Assembly: GCF_025345565.1 (NCBI RefSeq)
Contig: NZ_CP054475.1
Coordinates: 1,236,448-1,300,447, forward strand
DNA: 64,000 bases
Direction of reading: 5' to 3'
Source: Thalassolituus hydrocarboniclasticus
Lineage (GTDB): Bacteria > Pseudomonadota > Gammaproteobacteria > Pseudomonadales > Oceanobacteraceae
The notes under the pieces: model-generated
What the model was told of the DNA's origin: nothing
Database searches by the model: none
Seen by the model: the letters and a program-made list of their open reading frames with translations, nothing else
Shown here: positions 47,687 to 57,505 of the stretch, piece by piece
Position numbering within the stretch: position 1 is the first letter of the stretch
Layout of the letters: each line of letters starts with the position of its first letter
Program-made: the position numbers and the translations under genes

Positions 47687-48943
47687 TTGCAGGCTGATTT
47701 TCTGACAACTTGGAACGTTAAGCAGGTGCAATCAGTGAACGTCGAGGATGCGATCCGCTTTCAGTCTGACCTCAGTTTTTTTAATGAACTGCTGGCTGAT
47801 AAAAAAATTCAGGTGCTGGCTGAAAAACGAATTAAAGAGGCCCGCCGTGATTCCTATCGCCGCAGTCTTCTTGGCCACAGCCTGAGGGTTACGGCCAGAC
47901 TGGCGCCCGATCTTTTTAAATATGTGCGTAATGCACAGGAAGCCCTCAATCTGGGCGATAAAAATGTTGAGGTCTACATCTATAACAGCCCTGAGCCTAA
48001 TGCCAGCTGCAGTTATTCCGGTGGCGATGACATTATTCTGACCTTCAGTTCCGGTCTGTTAACCTCAATGAATGAAGACGAGATTAACTTCGTTGTTGGC
48101 CATGAACTTGGCCATGCTTTATTCAGCCACTATGCCTTACCAACCCATGCCATTCTGGAAGAAGGCACGCTGAATGCCAGCGATGCCATGAAGCTGATGT
48201 CCTGGAGCCGCCGCGCAGAAATCTCCGCTGACCGTGCTGGTCTGTTTGTCTGTAAAAGCCCGGAAGCGGCCATCAGTTCTTTCCTGAAGCTGTCCTGTGG
48301 TGTTGCTCATCCGATTATTGAATTTGATCTGAAAGAATATTCGGCGCAGATTCAGGATTTATCTGAGTTATCAAAAAACACAGAAGACACATCCCATTGT
48401 TATTCCAGCCATCCGTTTAACCCTATCCGTATTATGGCCGTTGATTTATACAGCCAGTCGGATGAGTTTCAGCGTTTAACCGGACAAGGTGCAGGGAATA
48501 AGACTCTGGCCGATGTCGATGACGGTATTCATAAAGTGCTCGAGTATATGGAGCCGGTCAGCGATGAAGAGAAACAGGCCCTGCACAACCGGGCCATGTT
48601 CTGGGGCGGTGCCTGGGTAGCTTATGCCGACGGGCATCTGGCCGATGCTGAAGCAGAAAACCTGATCGAACAGGCTGGTGAAGAAATATACCGCGAAGGT
48701 ATTCAGCTGCTGCAACAGGCTGAAGATCCTGTCGGTCTTGCCCGTGAACAGTTTATTGAGAGTTCGAAACCGCTGTTATCCCAGGGGGCTTCAAACCGCT
48801 GCGCCTTTATTCAGCGCCTGGTTGTGGTCGCCAGAGCCGATCAGAATATTGATGATCGCGAACTGGATGCCCTCACGGAAATGGCAAAAATTATGAATGT
48901 TGAACCTTCTTTTGTTCAGCAAATTTTAATGTTTCTCGAATAA
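47687..48943 (+). CDS. M48-family metallopeptidase with C-terminal TerB-like domain
   Basis: 418 residues from TTG 47687; the true start may be a GTG a little inside. A soluble protein without membrane helix. The M48 zinc site is complete: HELGH (139-143) and the third ligand E178 in SRRAEISADRAGLF. The C-terminal ~130 residues (ALHNRAMFWGGAWVAYADGHLADAEAE..., RADQNIDDRELDALTEMAKIM) have the acidic helical pattern of TerB. It is followed directly by two YbjN-like genes. A protein quality-control or stress role is inferred. Confidence 0.8.
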   Translation: MQADFLTTWNVKQVQSVNVEDAIRFQSDLSFFNELLADKKIQVLAEKRIKEARRDSYRRSLLGHSLRVTARLAPDLFKYVRNAQEALNLGDKNVEVYIYNSPEPNASCSYSGGDDIILTFSSGLLTSMNEDEINFVVGHELGHALFSHYALPTHAILEEGTLNASDAMKLMSWSRRAEISADRAGLFVCKSPEAAISSFLKLSCGVAHPIIEFDLKEYSAQIQDLSELSKNTEDTSHCYSSHPFNPIRIMAVDLYSQSDEFQRLTGQGAGNKTLADVDDGIHKVLEYMEPVSDEEKQALHNRAMFWGGAWVAYADGHLADAEAENLIEQAGEEIYREGIQLLQQAEDPVGLAREQFIESSKPLLSQGASNRCAFIQRLVVVARADQNIDDRELDALTEMAKIMNVEPSFVQQILMFLE

Positions 48944-48954
48944 GGAGAATCTTG

Positions 48955-49419
48955 ATGACATCGAATGGAAGCACAAATCCATATCCAAACCCGTTCACCA
49001 GTAAGATTGTTGCTTACTGTGAAGAGATTGGCTGGAATTTTGAAGTCCGCTCTGAAACCTCGGTTAAAATGCTGTTTGTTGAAGATGACGGGCGTTCGCA
49101 GCTGGTCTTTTTTAACCGTCAGCAAACCGGTAACGGCCAAGAGGTTGTATGTATTTCTTCGCCGGTTGTTCGCCTGAGCACCATCCAGCAATCTGATATC
49201 GATCAGAAAGCTTTCTTCAACGAACTGCTGGAGCTGAATGGCCGCTCCGCTAACTATCGCTGGGCGTTTACCCGTATCAGTGAAGAAGATGAGCTGCTGA
49301 TCGCTGTTGTCGATATGCTGCTGGATACTATGGATCTGAAAGAAATGGCGATGGCGGTATCTGCCGTATCAACCGTTGCAGACCGTATGGAAAGTCGTTT
49401 TGGCGTGGACGAGTTTTAA
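48955..49419 (+). CDS. YbjN-like small acidic protein 1
   Basis: 154 residues; ATG 48955 with AAGGAG 8 bases upstream. Shape of the YbjN/type III chaperone-like family: WNFEVRSETSVKMLFVEDDGRSQLVFF, then helices ending MESRFGVDEF. Lies 11 bp after the peptidase gene. Related to the next gene, so these are probably duplicates. Confidence 0.7.
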   Translation: MTSNGSTNPYPNPFTSKIVAYCEEIGWNFEVRSETSVKMLFVEDDGRSQLVFFNRQQTGNGQEVVCISSPVVRLSTIQQSDIDQKAFFNELLELNGRSANYRWAFTRISEEDELLIAVVDMLLDTMDLKEMAMAVSAVSTVADRMESRFGVDEF

Positions 49420-49430
49420 AGGAGATTAAA

Positions 49431-49862
49431 ATGTCGAACAAATTTCATGAAATCATTGCAGGTCACGCCGACAAACTTGGCATTAATCTGAAAATTGATA
49501 ATGAGCGCATGATCAGCGCGATGTTTGATATGGGCGAAGGCCGTTCACAGCGTGTTCTGGTGCTGTATCACCCAAGCGAAGATGGCACTAAAGACATTGT
49601 TGAAATTGCCTCTGCGGTACTGGATTTAAGTGGTATGCCGGATCAGCAACTGGGTACCAATATGGCGCTGAAGTTATTGCGTGAAAACGACAGTACGCTT
49701 TGCGCTGCCTGGGCTATCGACAAGGTTGGCGGTTGTCACCTGGTGGCGATGGGCAATTGGTGGCTGGATGAAATGGATACCGATGAATTCGGTACCACGC
49801 TGTATGGCGTAGCCGCGATGGCGGATAATCTGGAACAGCAGCTCGGGGTTGATAACTTCTGA
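49431..49862 (+). CDS. YbjN-like small acidic protein 2
   Basis: 143 residues with AAGGAG before the ATG. Same layout as its upstream neighbour: INLKIDNERMISAMFDMGEGRSQRVLVLY and the closing LEQQLGVDNF match DGRSQLVFF and MESRFGVDEF. Possibly a chaperone or adaptor for the M48-TerB protein; this is inference from gene order. Confidence 0.7.
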   Translation: MSNKFHEIIAGHADKLGINLKIDNERMISAMFDMGEGRSQRVLVLYHPSEDGTKDIVEIASAVLDLSGMPDQQLGTNMALKLLRENDSTLCAAWAIDKVGGCHLVAMGNWWLDEMDTDEFGTTLYGVAAMADNLEQQLGVDNF

Positions 49863-49872
49863 TGCTGTAACG

Positions 49873-49914
49873 AAAACGGCCGCGGATAACAGAGTTATAC
49901 GCGGCCGTTTTTTA
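49873..49914. terminator. Bidirectional intrinsic terminator
   Basis: AAAACGGCCGCG and CGCGGCCGTTTT pair around a 15-base loop that can itself pair, with a T-run. Separates the convergent YbjN-like and CvfB-like genes. Confidence 0.88.
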
Positions 49915-49945
49915 TTCTTCTGTATTGGTCAGGATGATTCCCTGA

Positions 49946-51076
49946 TCAGGATTTCTTTTTCAGACTCAGTGTTTTTTCCGTTTTCGTCTTTGGGTTACGG
50001 TACACTTTAGGCGCTGATTTTTTCTCAGCTGGCTTTTTATCCGCCTGATCCTGATTCCTTTCTTTTTTCTTTGTACCTGTTTTCTTCGTGTCTGGTTTTT
50101 CTGCTTTCTGCGTTTTTGGGGCAGATGCATTTTGTTCTTTAGCCGGTTTTCTGGCGTCTTTACCTGACTCTTTTTTCGCTTCTTTTTTCAGGTCTTTATT
50201 GACCACAGCTTTCTGGTCAGCTTCTGTTGCCAGGCGGATACCACTGTCTTCGATCACAATTTTGCGTTCTTTATACAGTTTGCCGATGGCCATTTTAAAG
50301 GTACGTTTGCTGACCCCGAACTGCAGTTCGATCAGTTCTGCCGGAGAGTGGTCGCTGAGGCCTAAGAGGCCGTGGTTATCTTCCATTTTCTGCAGAATTT
50401 TTTTCGCCAGCGGATCGGCTTTGGTATGGCCTACCGGCTCCAGCATCAGATCGAGTTTATGATCGTCACGCAGACGTTTGATATAGCCTTCAACCCGCTG
50501 ACCGGTACGAATGGCTTTGCGGATATCGTCGTTGTGCAGCAAACCCCAGTAGGTGTCGTTGACTACGGCTTTGTAGCCGATGTCGGTGCGCTGGGCGATC
50601 AGTAATTTCACTTTATCGCCGGTGGCCAGCGGCACCGGAGCGCCGGGCCAGTTGGCTTTGACTTCGTCTTTGATAAAGCGGTTTAAGCGTGCGCTGGCAA
50701 CGATGCGGTCGGTGTTATCGAGGTACAGGTAGACCGCGTAGGATTTACCGGCTTCCATACGGTGGGTTTGTTCAGCGAAGGGCACAAACACGTCTTTGGC
50801 CAGACCCCAGTCGAGGAAGGCGCCGGTTTGATTCACATCCACGGCTTCGAGCCAGGCGACCTGGTGCAACTGCGCTTTAGGGCGCAGGCAGGTGGCAATC
50901 GGGCGGTCGTCGGAATCGAGGTAAACAAACACCTTAAGACTGTCACCGATTTTGGTGCCGGCAGGAATCTGTTTGCGCGGCAGCAGAATTTTGCCGCCGT
51001 CGTTGTCATCCAGATACAGGCCGTGGGGCTGTTCATCGAGTACGGTCAGGGTGTTGTAGCGTCCGAGTTCGGCCAT
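49946..51076 (-). CDS. CvfB-like S1 RNA-binding protein with lysine-rich tail
   Basis: 376 residues from the ATG at 51076. S1-type domains (about 1-60, 65-130 and 145-220: KILLPRKQIPAGTKIGDSLKVFVYL, VNQTGAFLDWGLAKDVFVPF) and a winged-helix-like domain (about 225-280, SPAELIELQFGVSKRTFKMAIGKLYK) match the CvfB/YitL family, usually about 280 residues. The last ~90 residues are Lys/Ala/Glu repeats (KKEAKKESGKDARKPAKEQ) not found in the typical family. These could bind RNA or ribosomes. Confidence 0.88.
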   Translation of the reverse strand: MAELGRYNTLTVLDEQPHGLYLDDNDGGKILLPRKQIPAGTKIGDSLKVFVYLDSDDRPIATCLRPKAQLHQVAWLEAVDVNQTGAFLDWGLAKDVFVPFAEQTHRMEAGKSYAVYLYLDNTDRIVASARLNRFIKDEVKANWPGAPVPLATGDKVKLLIAQRTDIGYKAVVNDTYWGLLHNDDIRKAIRTGQRVEGYIKRLRDDHKLDLMLEPVGHTKADPLAKKILQKMEDNHGLLGLSDHSPAELIELQFGVSKRTFKMAIGKLYKERKIVIEDSGIRLATEADQKAVVNKDLKKEAKKESGKDARKPAKEQNASAPKTQKAEKPDTKKTGTKKKERNQDQADKKPAEKKSAPKVYRNPKTKTEKTLSLKKKS

Positions 51077-51226
51077 GATGGTATTCCGCGGCAAGGTGTT
51101 TCGTGGGCAGCATTGTGCTGCAGTCTGTATCAGGATAGGCCGGCTTGTGGCCGGCGGCGCGCAGTTTATCACAGCCACTGGCGGAGGCAGAGTCCGGGTT
51201 CAGGCTTTCTGAGGTCTGGCGTTGCC

Positions 51227-51261
51227 ATAAAAAAGCCCCGCCAATATGCATTGGCGGGGCT
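51227..51261 (-). terminator. Intrinsic terminator of the chemoreceptor gene
   Basis: AGCCCCGCCAA-TATGCA-TTGGCGGGGCT; the minus-strand transcript ends in TTTTTT. Confidence 0.85.
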
Positions 51262-51280
51262 GGTTGTTGCGTGTCCGGGG

Positions 51281-53401
51281 TCAGGTGCGCAATGCGCCCA
51301 GTTGTTTATCCAGACGGTCGAGCTGTTCAGTAACGTTATGGCTGCTCTGGTTGGCTTCCTGTGCCAGCTCGGCCAGCATGGTGGTGGCATCGCCGATAAC
51401 GGTCAGGTTGCGGGTAATTTCGCCGCTCACCGAGCTTTGTTCTTCGGCGGCGGTCGCTACCTGACGGATATGGTCGGCAATTTCGCTGATCGCCTGTACC
51501 ACTTCTTGCAAAGAGCCATGAGCTTCGCGGGTCGATTCCATCGCCAGCCCGGCTTTCTGACTGCCACTGTCGATGATATTAACCGCTGCTTTTACCTCGC
51601 CCTGCAGGCTGCCAATCATATTGTTAATTTCTTCAGTCGATTCCTGGGTTTTGGAGGCCAGGGTGCGTACTTCGTCGGCGACCACGGCAAAGCCACGCCC
51701 CTGTTCACCGGCACGGGCGGCTTCGATGGCGGCGTTCAGAGCCAGCAGGTTGGTTTGTTCTGCAATGGAGCCAATAACCACCAGAATGCGGTTAATATCA
51801 TCTGAACGCGCCGATACCTTGGAAATCGATTCGCTGGCGGTGTGCATGTTTTCGCTCAGCTCCAGCACCGTATCTACTGCGGAAGACAGGTTACGCTGTG
51901 AGCCGGTCACGGTGGAGTGGATGTCGTTAGCACGTACTGCCACATCGGAGGCGATGCGCGACACTTCCTGTGCGGTGGCCGACATCTCCTGGGTTGCAGC
52001 GACGACGTTATCCATTTCGCTCTGTTGCTGGTCGGTGGCTTTACGGGTTTTCTGGCTGATTTTCAGGTTCTCGGCCGATTCGCTGCGCACCTCGTGACTG
52101 ACTTCTTTCAGCGCCAGTACCAGATCGCGCAGCTTGCTGAGGAAGCGGTTAAAGCCGCCACTGAGGCTGATGAGTTCGGCGTGGGTATCCAGATGCAGGC
52201 GCTGGGAAAGATCGCCATCGGCGCTGGACAATTGCTCGACCTGTTTATTCAGTACCGCCAGCGGTTTGGTAATGGACTGAATCAGTATGGTGATGGCGAC
52301 CAGAGCGGCCCCGGCCAGCACCAGCGCAAGTAACAGCTGACTGCCGAGAACTGTGGTTTTTTCTTCGGCGACCAGTGCTTTCAGGGTTTCGAGATCGGCC
52401 AGTGCAACGTCGAGCGGCAGCTCAATCAGCAGTGACCACTCACTGTTGGAGGCCGGAATTTTAAGACCACGGGCAACGTACAGGTTATCTTTTCCTTGCA
52501 GCAGGCCTTCGCCCTTGTGCAGTTTGCTCAGCGCTTCGCCTCGCTCGGGCAGTGCTTCTTTCAGCGGACGCATGAGTTTGTCTTTGTAATGGCTTGATGC
52601 CACCACCAGACCCATTTCACTGAGCAGGGTTACCCGTGCTTTACCGTTGTAAAGTGATTGGCTCAGCTCATCCATCAGTTTCTGGAAAATAGGCAGATTA
52701 AGGTCGGCGCCGGCAATACCGCGGAAGGTGCCGTTAACCACCACCGGCGCGGTGAGGCTGGTCATCAGTTCTTCATAGCCGGGGCTGATTTCATACAGGT
52801 AGGGCTCCATCAGACAGGGCGCTTTTTTATCGCGACCGCAGAGATACCATTCGGATTGGCGGATACCGAATTCATTGCGGGCATTGAGGTATTTTTCGTC
52901 CGGGTCATCGACTTTCTGCTGTTCAACCTGACCGGACTGATTGCGGATCCAGTAAATTTCCAGTGAGCCGGTGCTTTCGGCGTTGTAAATTAAACCTGAG
53001 TCGACGAACTCGCTGTCACGGCCATCAAAGCCGTTGCGCTCAAACTGGGCATATGTGGAGCTGATGTCCTTATTAGCCGCGAGGGCGGCGCCCATCATTT
53101 CGCTGATCTGAGCGCGACTGCCATCACCATTTTCAATCGCGGTTTTAATCGCAGCGGCCATGGTTACCGGAATGCGGTAGGCGGCATTGATGTAGTTACT
53201 GATCTGTTCGCCGTAAGCCTGGGTTTTGGTCTGTAGCTGGGTGATAACGGCTGAGGTAAGGTTTTTTTCGCTGTGCTCCTGCAGTTGTTCGCTGAGCGAA
53301 CTGATTCCCTGATAGCTGCGCCAGGTCAGAGCAGCAGCCAGTAACAGAATGGCTGACAGCGTGATGACAAACAGCTTGGTTTTAAGGGGTAAGGATTTCA
53401 T
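51281..53401 (-). CDS. Methyl-accepting chemotaxis protein
   Basis: 706 residues: N-terminal membrane helix (about 8-28), a large periplasmic dCache-like sensor (about 30-345, with [21 protein letters not shown]), second helix (about 350-372), HAMP, then a cytoplasmic signalling coil with the conserved hairpin tip [34 protein letters not shown]. No C-terminal NWETF pentapeptide. The ligand is unknown; dCache sensors often bind amino acids or organic acids. Confidence 0.94.
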   Translation of the reverse strand: MKSLPLKTKLFVITLSAILLLAAALTWRSYQGISSLSEQLQEHSEKNLTSAVITQLQTKTQAYGEQISNYINAAYRIPVTMAAAIKTAIENGDGSRAQISEMMGAALAANKDISSTYAQFERNGFDGRDSEFVDSGLIYNAESTGSLEIYWIRNQSGQVEQQKVDDPDEKYLNARNEFGIRQSEWYLCGRDKKAPCLMEPYLYEISPGYEELMTSLTAPVVVNGTFRGIAGADLNLPIFQKLMDELSQSLYNGKARVTLLSEMGLVVASSHYKDKLMRPLKEALPERGEALSKLHKGEGLLQGKDNLYVARGLKIPASNSEWSLLIELPLDVALADLETLKALVAEEKTTVLGSQLLLALVLAGAALVAITILIQSITKPLAVLNKQVEQLSSADGDLSQRLHLDTHAELISLSGGFNRFLSKLRDLVLALKEVSHEVRSESAENLKISQKTRKATDQQQSEMDNVVAATQEMSATAQEVSRIASDVAVRANDIHSTVTGSQRNLSSAVDTVLELSENMHTASESISKVSARSDDINRILVVIGSIAEQTNLLALNAAIEAARAGEQGRGFAVVADEVRTLASKTQESTEEINNMIGSLQGEVKAAVNIIDSGSQKAGLAMESTREAHGSLQEVVQAISEIADHIRQVATAAEEQSSVSGEITRNLTVIGDATTMLAELAQEANQSSHNVTEQLDRLDKQLGALRT

Positions 53402-53503
53402 GCAAGGCTCCGGAATACGTGGTCATACCAAATCAGTATAGTTTCTGATCTGAGGTCTGCTCCCGGTTTGCCCGATTTGTCCTCTTGGGCCGCTTAAGTT
53501 TAT

Positions 53504-53542
53504 GAAAAAACAGGAAAAACCGCCGTTATAACGGTTTTCCTG
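53504..53542 (-). terminator. Intrinsic terminator of the acyl-CoA operon
   Basis: CAGGAAAAACCG pairs with CGGTTTTCCTG and is followed on the minus strand by TTTTTTC. Confidence 0.8.
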
Positions 53543-53586
53543 GCGTTTGCTCGTCGGGTGTTATCCGTGGGATGTTCTTTGTGCGC

Positions 53587-54369
53587 TCAGCGACCGCTGA
53601 ACTTTGCTGCGCGGCGTTCCATAAATGAGCGTACGCCTTCGGCGGCATCGTCACTCTTCAGCACCTTGCCCATATCAGCGAAGACGGTGCTCAGAGCGGC
53701 GGTATCACCGTGCAGGCGCGCGGTTTTTGACGATTTCAGCGCGGCGCGCACACCCAGCGGAGCGGCGGCGGCCACTTTCTGCGCCAGTTCACGGGCACGG
53801 CTGTGCAGCTGGCCGAATTCACAGAGTTCGGTCAGCATGCCCCAGTCGTAGGCCTGCTGGCCGCTGAATTCATCGCCGGTCAGCAGGTAGCGCTGGGCCC
53901 GTGCCCAGCCGATTTCTTCCGGCAGGCGCACCGTACCGCCGCCGCAGGGGTAGATGCCACGCTGTACTTCCAGCTGGGCAAAGCGGGTATCGGCGGTGCC
54001 GAGGCGGATATCAGTATTGAGCAACAACTCCAGACCGGAGGTGTAGCACAGACCATGGACGGCAATGATCAGCGGCTTACTCAGGGTTTCACCGGAAATT
54101 CCGTAGGGGTCAATTTCGCCTGCGGCCATCTGCGGGGCGCCGCCCTGAGCAAAGATCGGGGCCCATTTATCCAGCTCCAGACCGGCGGTGAAGTGTTTGC
54201 CATCGGCCTGAATCACACCGACGCGTAAGTCATCGTCGTGTTGCAGGCGGTACAGCGCCTGAGCCAGCAGGTGGTAACTCTCCGGGTCGAGGGCGTTCAG
54301 TTTGTCGGCACGGTTAAAGGTGATGGTGAGGATATGCTCACTGGCTTCAACGAGTACTTTGGCAGTCAT
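53587..54369 (-). CDS. Crotonase-fold enoyl-CoA hydratase/isomerase
   Basis: 260 residues from the ATG at 54369, with AAGGAT upstream. Crotonase motifs: NRADKLNALDPESYHLL, KHFTAGLELDKW (oxyanion-hole region), IIAVHGLCYTSGLELLLNTDIR and the Glu in LEVQRGIYPCGGGT. It is 26 bases after the acyl-CoA dehydrogenase, so the two likely form a beta-oxidation pair. Confidence 0.9.
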   Translation of the reverse strand: MTAKVLVEASEHILTITFNRADKLNALDPESYHLLAQALYRLQHDDDLRVGVIQADGKHFTAGLELDKWAPIFAQGGAPQMAAGEIDPYGISGETLSKPLIIAVHGLCYTSGLELLLNTDIRLGTADTRFAQLEVQRGIYPCGGGTVRLPEEIGWARAQRYLLTGDEFSGQQAYDWGMLTELCEFGQLHSRARELAQKVAAAAPLGVRAALKSSKTARLHGDTAALSTVFADMGKVLKSDDAAEGVRSFMERRAAKFSGR

Positions 54370-54395
54370 GGTGTGATCCTTATACGGGGGACTGA

Positions 54396-56186
54396 TTAAA
54401 ACCAGTCCGGATTCATGGCGGTGCAAGTGTCGTCAAACCCGGTTAACAATTTGGCCTGATGCTCAATTTCCGGCAGTTCCCAGCGGATAAAGTAGCGTGC
54501 AGCCTGCAGTTTACCGGCGAGGAACTGCTGGTCGTCTTCTGCCGCCGAAGCGCCAAAGGTGTCGATAGCCTTGTCGGCCATTTCCAGCCACAACCAGCCG
54601 ATCACCATCTTGCCCATCATGTCGAGATACAGCGCCGAGTTGCCCAGAGCATCACTGACCTGGCCGCTCTGCAGGGCTTTGCCCAGTGTCATGGTGGTTT
54701 GCAGCAGGGTGTTAAGATGCTTCTGATAGCTGGTGGTCAGGTCGGCGAGCTGTTCTTTGGTGGCGGCGGATTTCAGTGTGGCCTGCACCCGTGCCATTAA
54801 CAGCTGCTGGCCTTTGCCATTGTGCTGCCACAGTTTACGGCCGAGTAAATCCAGCGACTGAATGCCGTGGGTGCCTTCGTGAATCGGATTTAAGCGGTTG
54901 TCGCGGTAGCACTGCTCGACCGGATATTCACGGGTATAACCGGCGCCACCCAGCACCTGAATGGCCAGGTCGTTGGCGCGCGGGCCGTAATACGACGGGA
55001 AAGATTTCACCACCGGGGTTAATAAATCGAGCAGGATGCCGCTGTCGGCGTTCTGTCCGGCTTCCTGTTCATCCACTAAGCGGGCAGCCAGCAGGCACAG
55101 CGCCAGCGACCCTTCGACGTAGGATTTCTGCGCCAGCAGCATGCGTTTTACATCGGCATGTTCAACGATATTCAGCGGTTTGCTGAGCGGATCTTTCTCA
55201 ACCGGAGAACGGCCCTGCGGACGGTTACGGGCGTAGTCGAGGGATTCCAGATAACCACGGTAACCGATCATGGCAGCCCCCAGGCCAACACCGATGCGGG
55301 CTTCGTTCATCATTTTGAACATGTACATCAGGCCCTTACCGGCTTCACCGATCAGGTAGCCGTGGCAGTCGTCTTTTTCGCCAAAGCTTAAAACGGTGGA
55401 GGTGGTGCCACGGTAGCCCATTTTGTGCAGCAGACCGGCCAGCTGCACATCGTTGCGTGCGCCCAGTGAACCATCGGCGTTGGTGTGAAACTTCGGCACG
55501 ATAAACAGCGAAATGCCTTTAACACCCTGTGGTGCGCCCTGAATACGGGCCAGCACTAAGTGCACGATATTTTCGGTGATGTCCTGATCGCCGCCGGAGA
55601 TATACATCTTCTGGCCTTTAATGCGGTAGCTGCCGTCATCGGCCGGCAGGGCGCGGGTGGTCAGATCGCCCAGTGATGAGCCAACATCCGGTTCGGTCAG
55701 CGCCATGGTGCCGGAAAAACGACCGCTGAACATGTGCGGCACAAAGGTGGCTTTCTGTTCGTCGCTGCCAAAGGCGTGGATCACATTGGCGGCGGCGCTG
55801 GTTAAAAACGGATAGCCGGCGGTGGAAGGGTTGGCCGACATAAAATAAGCGTTGGCGGCCATATGCAGCAGCGAGGGCAGCTGCATGCCACCGTCTTCAT
55901 AACTATGGCGGGCGCACAGCAGGCCGGAGTCGGCAAAGTGTTGCCAGGCTTCTTTTACTTCCGGGATGGTGCTGACTTTTTCACCGTCGAATTGCGGCTC
56001 GTGTTCGTCCGCTTTGGCGTTATGCGGGGCAAAGTAATCTTCGGCAATGCGGCCTGAGGTATTCAGAATGCCATCGAAGGTGGTGCGGTCGTGCTCGCTG
56101 TAATGGGGCAGTTCGGTCAGCTGCTCAGCCTGAAATACCTGATACAGCAGAAATTCCAGATCTTTCTGATTAATAAGTTTCGACAC
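54396..56186 (-). CDS. Acyl-CoA dehydrogenase, C-terminal-extended (DmdC-like) type
   Basis: 596 residues, in the longer class of FAD acyl-CoA dehydrogenases. Landmarks: MALTEPDVGSSLGDL (FAD/substrate), GYRGTTSTVLSF, IQVLGGAGYTREYPVEQCYRD and the catalytic Glu in NPIHEGTHGIQSLDLLGRK, with a C-terminal domain of ~120 residues. The layout resembles 3-methylmercaptopropionyl-CoA dehydrogenase of the DMSP pathway, though most relatives oxidise ordinary acyl-CoAs. Confidence 0.9.
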   Translation of the reverse strand: MSKLINQKDLEFLLYQVFQAEQLTELPHYSEHDRTTFDGILNTSGRIAEDYFAPHNAKADEHEPQFDGEKVSTIPEVKEAWQHFADSGLLCARHSYEDGGMQLPSLLHMAANAYFMSANPSTAGYPFLTSAAANVIHAFGSDEQKATFVPHMFSGRFSGTMALTEPDVGSSLGDLTTRALPADDGSYRIKGQKMYISGGDQDITENIVHLVLARIQGAPQGVKGISLFIVPKFHTNADGSLGARNDVQLAGLLHKMGYRGTTSTVLSFGEKDDCHGYLIGEAGKGLMYMFKMMNEARIGVGLGAAMIGYRGYLESLDYARNRPQGRSPVEKDPLSKPLNIVEHADVKRMLLAQKSYVEGSLALCLLAARLVDEQEAGQNADSGILLDLLTPVVKSFPSYYGPRANDLAIQVLGGAGYTREYPVEQCYRDNRLNPIHEGTHGIQSLDLLGRKLWQHNGKGQQLLMARVQATLKSAATKEQLADLTTSYQKHLNTLLQTTMTLGKALQSGQVSDALGNSALYLDMMGKMVIGWLWLEMADKAIDTFGASAAEDDQQFLAGKLQAARYFIRWELPEIEHQAKLLTGFDDTCTAMNPDWF

Positions 56187-56377
56187 GGCGCGGCTCCTTC
56201 AGGATTTAAAAGCTGAGTCATAACTGCTATGACGTATTTCACCAGTATCAGGCTTGTCATGCTGTAAGATAATCGTCAATATAGCCACACTTGATGCTAA
56301 TAGTGACACGTTGATGCCCAGATCAGGCGGTACCGATGTCACTTTCAGCATGGCAATGATTTTTACCGGGAGCATCC

Positions 56378-57358
56378 ATGCTTAATGTAGTGATTGCGGG
56401 TTTTGATAAAGCCCTGTCTTCGGCCATGACCGGTGTCGCCGATCTGTTTGGTCTGGCTGGCGTTACCTGGAACCGTATTCAGGGACAGGAGCTGGAACGC
56501 CTGTTCAATGTGCGTATTGCCAGCCCGGATGGCGGCCCTATCCGCTGTATTAACGGTATTCATCTGCTGGCCCATATGAGCTACGACGATGTGCAGGATG
56601 TGGATGTGATTGTGGTGCCGACCATCGGCGGTCCGGTTGAGGATGTGATTGATGTTAATCCACAGTTACTGGCTTTGTTGCGCCGCGCGGATGCTCACGG
56701 CTGGACCATTGCCGGTAACTGTACCGGTAATTTTTTGCTGGCCGAAGCCGGGATTCTCAACGGTAAAACCGCAACCACCCACTGGGGCTTTAAAGATCTG
56801 TTTGAACAGCGTTACCCGCAGGTCGAACTGAAAGCCGATCAGCTGATTACCCGCCATGACCATATTTATTGTGCCGGTGGTGGGCTGGCCTGGTTTGATC
56901 TTGGGCTGCATATTATTGAACGCAATTTCGGTTTTGAAACGGCCATTCAGACCGCCAAAGCCTTTGTGATCGATTACCGCCGCGACAGCCAGTTGTCGTA
57001 TTCATTAATGCGTTTATCAAAACCGCATAAAGACGATCTGGTAAAACAGGTTCAGGCCTGGCTGGAAGAACATTACGCCGGTAACTTTACCGTCGATGAA
57101 CTGGCAGAACGCTTCAGTGTGTCCAAGCGTACGCTTATCCGTCGCTTTAACGCCGCGCTGGATATGCCGCCCAATACCTATGTGCAATCCATCCGTATTG
57201 AAGCCGCACAGAAATTACTGGAAGAAACCGAGCGTACTGTGGATGTGGTGATGAATGATGTCGGTTATGAAGATGCCAGTTCATTCCGCCGCTTATTCCG
57301 TAAAAAAACCGGCTTAACACCAACCGAATATCGCCGCCGTTTCAGCAGGCGTTTCTGA
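56378..57358 (+). CDS. GlxA-family AraC transcriptional regulator
   Basis: 326 residues: N-terminal DJ-1/PfpI-like domain (about 1-190, IVVPTIGGPVEDVIDVNP, and a nucleophile-elbow-like GNCTGNFLLAEAGILNGK), and a C-terminal AraC helix-turn-helix pair (about 225-325, NFTVDELAERFSVSKRTLIRRF, DVGYEDASSFRRLFRKKTGLTPTEYRRRF). Divergent from the acyl-CoA dehydrogenase operon, which it may control. Ligand not known. Confidence 0.88.
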   Translation: MLNVVIAGFDKALSSAMTGVADLFGLAGVTWNRIQGQELERLFNVRIASPDGGPIRCINGIHLLAHMSYDDVQDVDVIVVPTIGGPVEDVIDVNPQLLALLRRADAHGWTIAGNCTGNFLLAEAGILNGKTATTHWGFKDLFEQRYPQVELKADQLITRHDHIYCAGGGLAWFDLGLHIIERNFGFETAIQTAKAFVIDYRRDSQLSYSLMRLSKPHKDDLVKQVQAWLEEHYAGNFTVDELAERFSVSKRTLIRRFNAALDMPPNTYVQSIRIEAAQKLLEETERTVDVVMNDVGYEDASSFRRLFRKKTGLTPTEYRRRFSRRF

Positions 57359-57505
57359 TGCCTGAACGCCTGTATGTGCCGGAGGTTACAACTGGTTACG
57401 CCCGCGGAGGGGATTCTGACAAATAAAAGCCCGGAGTGACAAAATGCGGCAGCAGTCGCGACCGGTCTTTTGCAGTACAATGCGCGCATATCAATGGAGG
57501 ACAAT

